Assembly (NCBI GenBank): GCA_021292165.1
Contig: CM037880.1
Span: forward strand, 143,980,599 to 144,044,598
Reading direction: 5' to 3'
Source: Shinisaurus crocodilurus
Taxonomy: Eukaryota > Chordata > Lepidosauria > Squamata > Shinisauridae
Length of the DNA stretch: 64,000 nt
The notes beneath the pieces are model-generated. The model was not told where the DNA came from, ran no database searches, and was given only the letters and a program-made list of their open reading frames with translations. Every line of letters begins with the position of its first letter. Position 1 is the first letter of the stretch. The position numbers and the translations under genes were made by a program. Shown here piece after piece: positions 43,478 to 54,842 of the stretch.

Positions 43478-43611
43478 GATAATAGCGGGTGACCCCCTCT
43501 CTGGATGCTTTTTACTGGTTGGTGAAAACATTTCTACTCATTTCTTCTTCTACATAAGAAAGCTTTGGACTTGTGTTTCTTGAACATCTACTACCCTTGC
43601 TGATAGTACTG

Positions 43612-43725
43612 CAGGTTTCCCCAACTCTCAACACTTCCCCAATGCTAGCCATGCTGGCTGGGGATAATGGGATATGCAGTCCAACACATTTGGAGGGCAC
43701 CCAGTTTGGGAAGGCTGCTCTCTGA
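43612..43725. mobile_element. hAT-like palindromic MITE fragment
   Basis: CAGGTTTCCCCAACTCTCAA on the left is opposed by GGCACCCAGTTTGGGAAGGC on the right, with TGCAGTCCAACACATTTGGA inside. Same family as 9973-10116. Confidence 0.6.
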
Positions 43726-43999
43726 AATACAGGGCAATTTTCAGAGTAACTGGAGATGTGTAAATGATTTGTTGGAATTGTCTTTGGAAGTGCTAGAATT
43801 TGGTTAAAAGGTTGTTTTAATAGGTTCCAACTGGATTTCAGATTTGTATTGCAAGCAGTTCATGGATGAAAAGACAGAACGTGACAATAACACCAAGTAA
43901 GTTTATAACATTGATTATTTTCAAAGATCCTTCCCCCCCCCCCAAAGACAGGAAATGACAGGCATTAGAAATGCCTTCTGCAAACCCCTAAGTCCAAAC

Positions 44000-44070
44000 T
44001 TTTGGAGCTTTGTGAATGGAGAATACAAATAAAAGTTTTAAGTGTATTCTCCATTCACAAAGCTCCAAAA
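44000..44070. repeat. Perfect 27-bp stem with 17-base loop
   Basis: 44000-44026 (TTTTGGAGCTTTGTGAATGG...) is the exact reverse complement of 44044-44070, with no mismatch. The loop is AAATAAAAGTTTTAAGT. Complementarity stops sharply at both outer ends. It is not at the end of any element I recognise. Confidence 0.95.
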
Positions 44071-44203
44071 CCCAAAAGCAAGATCAGATCAGCACAAATC
44101 TTTCCATCACAAAGATTAATATGTCCCTGCTGATTAATAACAGTGCTAATTTTAAGGGTAACATATTTTACATGTATCTTCCAAGTATTGGCAGAATGAT
44201 TAA

Positions 44204-44342
44204 AGGCACAATCCTATGCAAGTTTAGTCAGAAAAAAAGGCCTACAGCTCCCAGCATGACATATGGGAATTGGCATAGCTGGCTGGGGCATGCTGGGAGT
44301 TGTAGGCCTTTTTTCTGTCTAAACTTGCATAGGACTGCGTCC
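44204..44342. mobile_element. Palindromic MITE with TAA duplication (PIF/Harbinger-like)
   Basis: Starts AGGCACAATCCTATGC and ends GCATAGGACTGCGTCC; TAA flanks both sides (44201-44203 and 44343-44345). Inner arms contain GGCCTACAGCTCCCAGCAT and its complement. Same family as 28922-29054. Confidence 0.82.
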
Positions 44343-44379
44343 TAAAAGACAGATTGCCCCAGAACATAAAAAAGACGTT

Positions 44380-44570
44380 GATTAAACGTTTTGAAGGTTC
44401 TTCATATGATACGAAAGTTGTTCTTAGGCATTTTCTTTACCCATTATGCAAATATGTCAACTCATTAATAATTTAAAAGCGGTAATACATTAATAATTAG
44501 GATCCCCATTAGAAATCTGACCTTTAATTGAATTCTATAGAAAGGAGACTGTGAAAAATGAGCCTTGTGA
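44380..44570. other. Candidate conserved non-coding element
   Basis: Repeat-free AT-rich sequence dense in TAAT/ATTA words (CATTAATAATTTAAAAGC, ACATTAATAATTAGGATC) and a TTATGCAAAT octamer-like word. Resembles developmental enhancers in texture; not testable here. Confidence 0.3.
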
Positions 44571-44828
44571 TTTATGCTAAGAATAAAGGTTAAAAAGCGT
44601 TTTCCCAGTAGATCTGATTTGTTTCCCCTATTATTGCCTAAGCAGAATTTTAAAAAAGAAAAAAGAAAACTTTTTTCCTCTCAAAATCACATTTTTGCTA
44701 GTGTTGTTTCTAAGGAAGTAAAATCATATTGCCCCAAGTGGCTAGCTCCTTTCCCCCTCTATTTGTGTTCCGCCAGCAATTGAAGACAGTTCTTTTCATA
44801 CAAGCATTTAATTCTGTTGTTGCTTAAG

Positions 44829-44920
44829 GCTGCAATCCTATACACCCTTACCTGGGAGTGAGCCCCATTGAACTCGATAGAGCTTACTTCTGAGTAGACA
44901 TGGATAGGATTTTGCTGCAG
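44829..44920. mobile_element. Short palindromic MITE (GCAATCCTAT family)
   Basis: Starts CTGCAATCCTATACACCC and ends GGATAGGATTTTGCTGCAG, with CCCCATTGAACTCGATAGAG in the centre. TTAA lies close to both ends. Confidence 0.7.
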
Positions 44921-45540
44921 TTTAATTTATTGCTCATTTTGGTTCCTTGTGTTTATGTTGTTTCATGCTGTTTTTAATCTGGTAATTGTGGTCTAATGAT
45001 GGATTATTGTTATCTTTATGTCTATATATTTTGCAAGCCCTTTTGAGCAACTCCTCTCCAAAGGGAAAAAGCAGGGCATTTTTGTATGTATCAAAATAAT
45101 AGTATTTCCATGTAGTTTTATAGGGGAAAGTATGAAATATATCACTGAATTCTAGATGATGGAATTGAAACACATGATGGCAGTGTCATCTCACTGTCAT
45201 CGATTTACAAAAACATGTTCCAGATCACTTTAATTTGATCCTAAGAATTTTCCTACAGTGTAACAGGTTCCCTTCTCTCGCACATGCTTAAATTAATGAA
45301 GTCGCTGATTTGGCCATTGGTTGCATCACAAGCCCACACACTTGGCGGGACCTGAGATGTAATGGCACAGAGTTTTTCCAGGAAGGATCTAAGCAGCAGA
45401 AGAAGAGGTAGTACAAGGAAGGGCATGTCAGGGAAAGGAAGTTCCTATAATTCCAAAACCTGTGAACTCCATGTTCTCCATATTATGCTCAAGTTCTCCA
45501 GCACTTTGGCCTCTCTCGAGCTAACCTTTCGGCGGGAAGT
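44921..45540. other. Unassigned sequence
   Basis: No gene or element recognised. A 62-codon frame at 45362 is Ser/Arg-rich without similarity I can name. Confidence 0.45.
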
Positions 45541-45544
45541 GCAG

Positions 45545-45965
45545 GATTAGGCAGTATGGCTTAAGCTTATGGTGATCATCCAGTGGCACCTTTCAAGGTG
45601 ACTGACGTTTACCCAAGGCTGCCCTCGCTAATGCCCTGAGGCTTGCCAGGAGGGAGATTGGGACGTCTTTGGGGTTTTGCCTTTCTCGCCTACATTGGGT
45701 GCCTGGAGGCGTCAAAGTAAGGCGACGATGGTAAAGCCCTCCAGCTCCACATGGAGGGCAACTGGCCGGGGGCGGACCAACCCACCTCCGGTGCGGTTAA
45801 GATGTATTCGCCCAAATATTGGTTTTTTCCCGGCCAATGGCCGGGCTAAGTTAGTACCGCCCTTCGCCCTTCACAGATCTTCAATTCAATAAATGTGGCC
45901 CTGATTTGAAACCATATACTCTGTGTCTGACTCTTCTTTATCTCACCCATACACTCGCAATAGCA
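45545..45965 (+). mobile_element. Putative LTR or retroelement 3' end with AATAAA
   Basis: A CG-richer block (GGCGACGATGG, GGCCGGGGGCGGACC, CCCGGCCAATGGCCGGGC) leads to TTCAATTCAATAAATGTGGC with the AATAAA polyadenylation word at about 45888, then TCTGTGTCTGACTCTTC and a pyrimidine-rich end near ACACTCGCAA. This is the layout of R-U5 in reptile LTR elements. I could not fix the 5' end or find flanking duplications. Confidence 0.35.
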
Positions 45966-46224
45966 TCTGCTGGCTATGTTAAAGGATCCAGCTGGCTCTG
46001 TTCCTGTATAACAGCAGCGAAGGACAACCCCCTCTCTGCTGAAGTCAGATCAGGCTTGGCAAAATGAGCTATTTCTCAAAGGAGTCAGAAATAAATGGCA
46101 GTGGCAGGGAAGAACTACAAAGCAAGCCAGGCCCACATTAAGAAAGGTCTGGGTTTGGCTATTATTGAGGGGTGAGGCTTTTTCAATGGATTGAGAGAGG
46201 ATTTTTCTCCCTCTCATTATATTA

Positions 46225-46575
46225 GAACACAGGATCATCCTATCAAGCTGATTGGCTGGAGATTCAGGACAGATAAAAGGAAGTATTTTTTTTTTCATAC
46301 AGGGCATAATTAAACTATGGAATTTACTACCACAGGATGTAGTGATGTCCACCAACCTGGACAGCTTTAAAAGGGGATTACACCAATCCATGGAGGATAA
46401 GGCCATCAATGGCTACTGGTCATGATAGCTATATATGAGTGGAAGAATGCTATTGCACTCATGTCCTACTTGGGTGCTTCCCACAGGCAGCAGATTGGCC
46501 ACTGTATGAACAGAATGCTGGACTAGATTGTCCCTTGGACTGATATAGCATTGCTCTACTTATGTTCTTAACTAG
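46225..46575 (+). mobile_element. CR1/L3-like LINE 3' end
   Basis: AAGCTGATTGGCTGGAGATT, AACTATGGAATTTACTACCA and CAGGATGTAGTGATGTCCAC encode the KLWNLLPQDVVM-like C-terminus; the 3' UTR ends near TTGCTCTACTTATGTTCTTA. Same family as 42290 and 47337. Confidence 0.8.
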
Positions 46576-46579
46576 GAGG

Positions 46580-47335
46580 ATCTATATTCTGACTTGCCAG
46601 TTCTGAATTTGCTCCCACTGCTATCTAATAGGACATTGCCAAAGATGCTACTTCTCTACCGTTTCAAAATAACCCTGTGAGGTTCAGTCTTGTCCCCGAT
46701 AGATACTGTTTATCTATTGGGACCATATTAAAACTGTTGGTTTTAATATGGTGACATGACACCCAGCAACAGATCCAGGAGCTGGTTCCTTAAGTCAGTA
46801 ACTGGATGCTATTGTGGGCTGAATGTGGACAAATGGACAGAACCTAGAGAGGGCATTAACAGAAAGTACCGGCTTTTTATATAGCTTTTTCAAATGTTCA
46901 AAAAGCTTCACAGACATCATGTATATGGTTTGTAGTGCCAATTATGAGTGAATTTACAATGGTGGGGGAGTTGTTTTTTCCTCCCAACATTCTACAAGTA
47001 TTTGTGCTGTCTTGCCTGCAGGGTCTGCCCATTGCTAGTCTCTTGAAATGTGGAAGATTTTGTGTTTTTTCTGTTTTTATTTGTTTCTCTTGTTTCTCTT
47101 GTGTTCTATCTGCTTTCAAATGTTATTCACCATATGTTATTCATTGCTTTGGGCTTTTGTATAAAGGCAGTTTATCAATTTTATAAATAAGCAAATTCCT
47201 AGATAAATAAGCAAGCAACTGATCTATGTGTAGGATTTCAGCCAAAATTTCTCATTTAAAATATAAAATAAATCTTTAATTTAGCTATTTAAAAAAGAAA
47301 GAAAGAAAGATGCAGCAGTAACTTCTGTACAATCT
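46580..47335. other. Unassigned sequence with a 13-bp hairpin
   Basis: ACCATATTAAAAC (46722-46734) and its exact complement (46740-46752) form a 13-bp stem with a 5-base loop. An (AAAG)n run occurs at 47293-47310. No gene recognised. Confidence 0.55.
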
Positions 47336-47336
47336 C

Positions 47337-47725
47337 ATGCCATTAAGCTGATTGGTGGAAGATTTGGGATAAATAAAAGGAAGTACTTCTTCACACAGTG
47401 TATGGTTAAACTATGGAATTCACTACCACAAGATGTAGTGATGGTCACCAATTTGGATGGCTTTAAAAGGGGATTAGATAAATTCATGGAGGAGAAGGCT
47501 ATCAATGGTTACTAGTCCTGATGGCTATATGCTACCTCCAGTATCAGAGGCAGTATACCTAAGTACATCAGTTGCTGGGAAACTTGGGTGTGAGGGTGCT
47601 GTTGTGCTCATATCCTGCTTGTGGGTTTCCCGTGGGCAGGTGTTTGGTCACTGTGTGAAAAGAATGTTGGATTAGATGGACCCTTGGTCTTATCCAGCAT
47701 GGCACTTCTTATGTTCTTATGCTTA
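47337..47725 (+). mobile_element. CR1/L3-like LINE 3' end
   Basis: The translation gives the FFTQCMVKLWNSLPQDVVM and DGFKRGLDKFMEEKAINGY blocks and a stop, then the 3' UTR to TATCCAGCATGGCACTTCTT and ATGTTCTTATG. Best copy of this family in the window. Confidence 0.85.
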
Positions 47726-47734
47726 TACATTTCA

Positions 47735-48340
47735 TTTCATTTCATTTATTTCATTTATATACCGCCCCATAGCCGAAGCTCTCTGGGCGGTTCACAACAC
47801 TCTATACATAAAAACAACATTAAAACATACAAAACAGTTTAAAAAATTAAAAACCAAATTTAAAAACACAGTTTAAAATAACAATACAAAAGCCAATAAA
47901 ACTGAGCCTACAGGTGACAATCCCCTCCGTGCTATTCCAAGCTCCTAACTAAATGCCTTGGCATAGAGGGAAGTCTTAACCTGGCGCCGAAAAGATAGTA
48001 AGGTTGGCGCCAGGCGGGTCTCAGTGGGGAGCTGATTCCATAACTGGGGGGCTACCACCGAGAAGGCCCTCCTCCTCGTTGCCACCAACCGAGCCTCTCT
48101 TGGAGGTGGCAATCGGAGGAGGGCCCCAGATGTTGAGCGTAGTGTCCGGGTAGATAACGGTTGGGAGAGACGTTCCGTCAGGTATTGTGGTCCTAAGCCG
48201 TGCAGGGCTTTATAGGTTAAAACCAGCACCTTGAATTCGGCTCGGAAGCATATTGGCAGCCAGTGCAAGCGGGCCAGAACTGGTGTAATATGCTCGGACC
48301 TTCCGGTGCCTGCAATAAGCCTGGCTGCCGCATTTTACAT
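47735..48340 (-). mobile_element. L2-clade LINE 3' end
   Basis: The minus strand reads MHWLPICFRAEFKVLVLTYK, GLGPQYLTERLSQP, then RRRAFSVVAPQLWNQLPTET and LLSFRRQVKTSLYAKAF before the 3' UTR, which ends at ATACCGCCCCATAGCCGAAG and a TTTCATTTCATT tail. The window's best-preserved L2 C-terminus. Confidence 0.9.
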
Positions 48341-48425
48341 TAAAACAATATAAATCGAGAACAAGATGTGCCATCTAAGCAAAGACACAGATGAATTTAA
48401 AATAAACCATTTTATTTATAACAAT

Positions 48426-48901
48426 TAGGAATGGGAGAAAAATCCATTCTGTTCACATTTTAATGCAAAACTTTCCCATTTTTGCACTTTCAAAACAATA
48501 CACAAACTGAAACTCAGTTATCCTTTGAAATTCACAATTCTCCAAATTTTGCAGTGGAGTTTTCTGGTCAAAAAAATGTGTGCAAAATGTGTACATTAGG
48601 GGAAAGTGCACACAAAAATGCATATATTGGTGAAAATAATGTTCAGAAATGCATTATATTAGGAAAATTACTTGCAAAAGATGTGTATATTAGGTAAAAC
48701 TGAGTACAAAAATGCATGTATTAGGAGAAATCCACACCAGAAATGTGTACGAATTTTCATGCAAAATGTTATTTTTCTCAAAGTTTGGGATGAACCAAAC
48801 TTATGAATGGAAAAATTCTCAAAGTCTGTAATGAACCTAATTTAAGTTTGGAAAAATGAGGAACTGAGAGAAACCGGAATTGAGAGATTTGTCCATCCCT
48901 G
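48426..48901. mobile_element. hAT-like element, AT-rich subfamily (copy 1)
   Basis: Begins TAGGAATGGGAGAAAAATCC and ends GATTTGTCCATCCCTG. The interior GAAACTCAGTTATCCTTTGA and TTTTGCAGTGGAGTTTTCTG matches the copy at 61189-61637 throughout. Repeated AAAATGTGTAYATTAGG-like units occupy the middle. No coding capacity; no clean duplication. Confidence 0.75.
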
Positions 48902-48904
48902 CTA

Positions 48905-49610
48905 CATCACTGTGAGCAAAGTTTCATTTGGACTTTCCCACCCACCCCTCATCCTTCCTTCCCTCTTCAACCACTTGCAGATGGCGCAAAAAGCTGCCCT
49001 TGATGGTTGTGGGAACCTCTAGAATGCAGCATGATACTGCATGGGGCTGTAGCTAGTGGGAGCATCACTGGAAACTGGAAAGCTCTCCCCCTTGTCCAAA
49101 TGGAAGTGGCTTCATGAGATAAGATGTTAGCCCCCCCCCCCCAAAAAAAAAGCATGGGGCAGAGAGGAGTGGGGAAATGCTGAGGTCATGAAGTCAGCAT
49201 GGTCAGAGCCTTATTAAGATGAAATGTGGGAGGAGGCTGCAGGCATTCACATTAGGCTCAGGTCAGCTTTGTCGTGTGATGGTTTCAGGTTGTATTCAGG
49301 ACTGCTTCAATGTCAACTAGCATGAAGAAACAACAATGGTTGTTTCCCCCATCTTTGAAAATAGAAAATCTAGCTTTTACCTGAACCTGTCTCTATCCTT
49401 ATTGAAACATGCAGGTTCCTTGGTAGGTGGAAAATAGTGATAGAGAGAAATGAGACAGTTTTTATATTAACAAAGCTGAAGATTATTTTAGATGATGCGC
49501 TGCGTTGTTGTTGTTTTTAAAGTCAATGGAAGCTAGATTGGGTAGCTTTACCTAGTAGTTAGAGGGAAATATTTTACTCCCTGATCATTTGTCATTTTAA
49601 CTGTACTGAA
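48905..49610. other. Unassigned sequence
   Basis: C and A runs at 49131-49151. No gene or element recognised. Confidence 0.5.
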
Positions 49611-49612
49611 TT

Positions 49613-49845
49613 GTTTATTTATTTATTACATTTATATTCTGCTTTCTCAAAGGAGCTCAAAGCGGCATACATGGTTCTCCCTCCACATTTTGTTTTCCCA
49701 ACAACCGTATGAGGTAGGTCAGGCTGAGAGAGTATGACTATCCCAAGGTCGCCCATGAGTTCTGTAGCTGAGTGGAGATATGAACCTTGGTCTTCTCAGT
49801 CATAGTCCAATACTCTAATCACTACACCACACTCTGTTCAGTGTG
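49613..49845 (-). mobile_element. tRNA-derived SINE (Sauria/Squam type)
   Basis: TTTATTTATTACATTTATAT, CTCAAAGGAGCTCAAAGCGG, CAACCGTATGAGGTAGGTCA and CATAGTCCAATACTCTAATC, then ACTACACCACACTC, are the reverse complement of the SINE at 25.2 kb with moderate divergence. Confidence 0.8.
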
Positions 49846-51455
49846 TGTGTGTAAGACAAATGTTTAGTTACGACCAGCAATTACTAAGTGTGAATTCCCC
49901 TCCTTATTTATTACTAATAAAAGTCGCAAGAAAGAAAGAAAAATGAGTTAGAGTAGCAGGTAGATCATTCTTGGCCTCTCCAACTATCCATTTGTCTTCC
50001 CAGTGGTATTTGGCTTCTGTGGAGATTCCTAATGCCTAAAATGCAGTAATTTGTACCTTTTAAATTGCGGGCAGTTATAGGAAGCAATGCAAGCATGAAA
50101 ACACAAGACTGTACAGTATTACCATAGACTGGGCACAGTTCAGAGAATCTCATATTTAGGTCTACATACTCAGGGTTTTTGACCCCTTTTGCGCATGATA
50201 GACTTCACCCTTCTGCACCACAGGATTGGGAGAGGGACAGAATATAAGAGAGTTTCAAAAGCAGTATGTAATAAGGATTAGGGCTGCTATTCAAAGAAAA
50301 TAGTCAAGGGCCTCTCTGATTTAACAGCTTTAAAGGAGCAGAGCAAATATGCTTTGGAGTTACTGGCTGCTGTACCAAAATAGTCTTTGTTCTTTGGCCA
50401 GATATGAGGTATATTGCTATTGTCATCATGATGTACCACACAATATCTATCACTTCATGAGGAAGATACATTGCAGTATGCTCGTCGCCACAACTCTTAA
50501 AAGCAGCACCATCACTCCTTCTCTTTACCAGCTTTGATTTAACCTCACTTCAGCAGCAAGAACCTTTCTAAGATGAAGATGCCTTCTGTCAGCTACAGAT
50601 GCTCATGTCTCTTCATAAGTTACCAGAGCTAAGCCACAATCCCAAGCATAAATGTAACTCAATTGCTCTGTATTGTTCAAGAAGGAAAATTGCTGTGTTG
50701 TGGTGTTACATACCTTTAGGCACCTAATATGTGAAAATATGCCCTCCTTTCCCAGAGAGTATTATCCCCAATACCTATATTTCAGGAGGTACTATTTTCC
50801 CAGGGATGGTATTTCCCCATGGTTGGATCCCGTAAGACTCTGGTAACATTTGAAGAATGCAGTTATGAAAAGCAGATGGGTCACACAGGTACTCCTTATA
50901 ACATCATCCCTCACCACAAGCCAGGGCTCTGATGTGGATGTGGGTGGCGTCCGTATGATCCTAAAACCACTTGTATGATTCTGTGCTTCAAAAGTCATTT
51001 GGCCACATGGCATCACCATGGGGAAGTTGCAACACTGGCACCTTGATGATAATATCTTGTTATGGGTTTCTAATCATATTTATGGGAGTAGAGCTCTCAG
51101 TGTGGGTTACTCTGTGGCGATATCTGGCCAGTTTCTTGGACTTGACAAAAGAGTGTTGATAGCCTGTAATATTCAAGTGATGCGTCTCCATGGGGGCTAA
51201 GATGACCCAAGAAGGCTAAGTGATGATCAGAGGAAATGACTCCTACTTATTGTCCCCCACCACCCTCTAGCCAGGGTGAAGGGGAAGGCTTGGTCTGTTT
51301 GTGAAAGGAAGCAAAGGACAAGACTGCAGTTTTGAGTGAGATTGAGAAAGACAGAGACACAAGGGGGACACTCACACAATGCATTAAAATAATGTGTGGC
51401 GCCCCACCTATTGCCAGAACACCGCCTCCGCCATTCCATGACAAATATCTGGTGG
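49846..51455. other. Unassigned sequence
   Basis: No recognised gene, RNA or element. Frames are short on both strands. Confidence 0.5.
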
Positions 51456-51460
51456 GCTGA

Positions 51461-52485
51461 TAGGGATGTGCAAGGAATCGATTTGGTGGGAGGGTGAAAA
51501 TCTGATGGATTTTCCCAACTCGGCCCTCTGGATTCTGTTCCATTTCCCTCACACTGCCACCAACTCAATCTGATGCAAGTTGAGCCAGCATGCGGATTTC
51601 CACTTTTAAAACAGGCTGCTATTTGTGCAAGTTTACTTTGGGAAAGAAAAAAAGAGCTCAGAAGATTTGCACAAACTGCAGAGCCTGAAGTTTGTGCAAA
51701 GAACTTGTCATTGTCAATTTTGTCTAGTTTGGCATTGGCACTACAGTTTCCCACTAGGGTTACGTGATTTGCGCACATGAATAGTCACATTTTTAAAATT
51801 ATTATTTTCAGTTATTATATTTTTCAGCTCCCATAATTTGTGCAAACAGGATCATGTTTTTTAGCCTCTTCTCCCCCAGCACCGACATGTTCTTCCCACC
51901 AATATTATGTGTTAATTTCTCCTGCTCCTCCTCAGGAAATTCGCACAAATTGAGGAGGCTGAAATTTGTGCAAATGGCAGAGCCTGAGGGATGTGCCCGA
52001 GCAGCCCGACGGACACGAGTGAGGCCCGAAGTGGGCCTGCTCATGTCCGCGCGGGCTCACCTGTAGTTCTTCGCTCTCCGCGGAGAGCCGCCCGTGTGGG
52101 CCGCGCTGCCCGCACTGGTCCCAGCGCGTCACTTGCGGCGTGGTGGAAGTGACGCGACGGGACCCTACTCCGTCGCGCTGGACCCCTGCGCTCTGTTGTT
52201 AGCGGGAGAAACCAGGGCAACAGGGCTGTTCAAGACAGCGGAGGCGGCGGAGGAGGAGGAGGGGGCGGCGGCGGCGGTGGCGGGTGCAGCAGGAGGTATG
52301 GTGGTGGTGGCGGCGGCGGCGGCGGCAGCGGCAGCGGGGGGGTCCAGGGGCGTGCGGCGGCGGCGGCTCGAGCGGCGCGGAGAACGCTCTGCACCGCTCA
52401 GAAGAGCGGGATCGGGCCGCCACCGCCGTGGAGATCCGAGCCGCGGAGAACTTCGGGCCCAGGTAGGGCCCGAAGTACATCCCTA
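51461..52485. mobile_element. Long TAGGGATG-family hAT-like element with CpG-rich core
   Basis: Starts TAGGGATGTGCAAGGAATCG and ends GAAGTACATCCCTA. The left 200 bases align with 33343. The segment 52085-52470 is extremely GC-rich with (GGC)n runs. It contains GTGACGCGACGGGACCC and AGAAACCAGGGCAACAGGGC, words also found in the hAT element at 19553 and near 60.5 kb. Alanine- and arginine-rich frames here are artefacts of GGC repeats. A nested insertion is possible. Confidence 0.75.
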
Positions 52486-52489
52486 CGAG

Positions 52490-54415
52490 GCTGAGGCTCT
52501 GTTTTATACACTTGTACTATGCCAATTTCCATAAATGGAAACTATTATAATTTAAGCTTGCTGACTGGTTATTATAGGGTGGTCTAACTCCCTCTAAGCC
52601 CCTTACTCTAAATCTAGGTGCCTCCCATCTACTAATGTCACTGCCGACATCTAGTTCGTTTCAAAAAAATTGGAAAGTCCCCAACTTCTCCTGAAGCATC
52701 CTGTGTTTGTACCCTATGGTCCAAAAGGTACAGCAACCACAAATTATCCCAGTATGTATATTTCCCTCTTCTATTCCAAATAATGAAATGACTTTGCTAC
52801 CTAACAACCACTTCTTGAAATACACTATGGCTCAACTTTAGGCTTATAGAACCAAACTTTAGCTCTCTAAACTATCCCACTATACCTATGTTATTTATTT
52901 GTAAGCAGAAAACTCATATGGCCTTCTGCTTTAGATAAGCTCAGTTACATTGCCTTTTAAGTGTCTTACATGGTGATGGATAGGAGGATTAGCCCATGCA
53001 GCTCCCAGAACCAGTCCACATATTCAATGAATGCATGGAGGGGTTTACATGACCGTGAACCTCCCTACAGAGAGCAGAGTTTGGGCTCTGTAAGCATCTT
53101 AGGGGGCTGGTTGATTTCCTGGATATTTTATATGGCAGCAGAGGACTTTGGCTATCCATTGGGTGTTTAAGCTGTGGCTCCCCCTATGCACAAGCTGTAT
53201 ATGTGTAAATAAATGCAAATATTACAAAATGCCAATAAGACTCCACTCACTACCCTCCTTCCAAAGGGAACCAAATTTGGGTAGGTCCTGCAGCCCTGGA
53301 ACATCTCACCACATGAAAAACTGGAGTGACTATAGTAAAGATGGAAAGACAGATTCCAAACTTTGCTCTCCGAAGGGATGAACAATAAAACGTTACTGAT
53401 TTTATTCATGTAATGGAGATTATTGTGGTTTGTGATTTTGGTGAAAAGCCTCTGAAGGATCTTCAACCTTGTTTTGATGTGCAACCTTTTAAACAATACT
53501 TGGATGCTAGAGACAGTAGTTATTCCTCATCACTGGGGGGCAGGGATATTGTGACTTTGGGACTGAGATTTTGATAGTACAGAAGGGGAACAGCAGGTGA
53601 AGATCTGCCTGTTGAAGGAGAGTTATTGCCTGTGTGTTTGAGTGCATGACATGTTTAACAAATAAAATGTTTCTGTTTAGTGATATAGTATGTATGTTCC
53701 ATTACACCTGCGGTCCTTTTAAATAAGAGATGCAAATTGCTACTCCATTGGTCACCTGTGGTAAGAAGTAATTGCTAAGCAGAAGGGTGGCAAATAGTAC
53801 AGAGCTATTCCAGATGTCTACATAACAACTGCTAGGATGATCAAATACTCCATGTGCACAATTCCATACAAAAAATAAACAAACACTCTTCCTTTCGGAA
53901 GGTGATTCGGCAATGAAGCAGCATTTTTTCCTAGTCAGATTAGGAAAATGAGCTGAACTAGCTTGTGAAGACAGGAACACAAAGCAATGTCGAAATTTGC
54001 TTCATGAAATGCTCTAGTATAATATAAAAACACTTATTTTTTGAATCACTGGGACTGAGCAAGTGTGCAGGGGAGTACAGCCTGTCAAGAATATTCCTAC
54101 TTCATTAAAGGCAGACAGGAACAAATGTTGGAGGAGGAGGACATCTAGTGTTCACATTTATGTTTGCATTTTTAACCTGTTTGTTGCTATATATCACTAG
54201 TGTGTCAGCCAAATGGGAAAAAAATCTCTCCTAAACTATGATTCAAGCAAATAGGAAGGAAGAACGATGAGTAGTATGGAACAGATGTTTATATATGTAG
54301 AATTCTATACAAATATACAGTATCTATTCAAGAATCAAAACACATTCAGTTGTGAAAAATTAATACTCTCGCAGATTTTACCCATGCTCCCGAAACCATG
54401 GCTTGGATAAGTGAA
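52490..54415. other. Unassigned sequence
   Basis: AATAAA words occur at 53209 (GTAAATAAATGCAAAT) and 53661 (ACAAATAAAATGTTTC), which could mark retroelement 3' ends, but I can define no boundaries. No gene recognised. Confidence 0.4.
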
Positions 54416-54420
54416 GGTAG

Positions 54421-54531
54421 GGTGCAATCCTATGCATGTTTCAACAACAACAACAAAAGTCCTACATGGTAGCTGGTGAATGCTGGGAGTTGTAGGACTT
54501 GTTTCTGTCTAAATATGCATAGGATTGCACC
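54421..54531. mobile_element. Palindromic MITE (CAATCCTATGCA family)
   Basis: GGTGCAATCCTATGCATGTT and its complement AAATATGCATAGGATTGCAC close the element, with GGTGAATGCTGGGAGTTGTA inside. TTA follows on the right; TAG precedes on the left. A (CAA)n stretch sits in the left arm. Confidence 0.75.
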
Positions 54532-54842
54532 TTAAGGACGTTGAGTGAAGCAAAGTTTTGCATTCCTTCCTTGCCTGCAGCCACCTACACCACCCAGCCA
54601 GAAAGCCTCTCCAGCAGGTCAGGGCCCTCACCTAAACAATATAGAATGGGATGTGGGGTGCACTGGGGAACAGGAGATCACCTAAAATCAGGTGGTCTAC
54701 CCAATTTTGGGTGATTCTCCCATCTCTCATGAGCCCTAACTGTGATATTAACAATGCCCAAAACAATGGGGCAACTAGGGTTCTCTGGTTTGTGGATTTG
54801 AAGAAGTTCCATCAGGATGTCAAGAACTTCCACACCACCATC

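Noticed and set aside
51227..51778. 183-codon minus-strand frame
   Set aside because: It crosses the left boundary of the TAGGGATG element at 51461 and shows no family similarity.
52094..52534. 146-codon Ala/Gly/Arg-rich frame
   Set aside because: Generated by GGC repeats within a transposable element.
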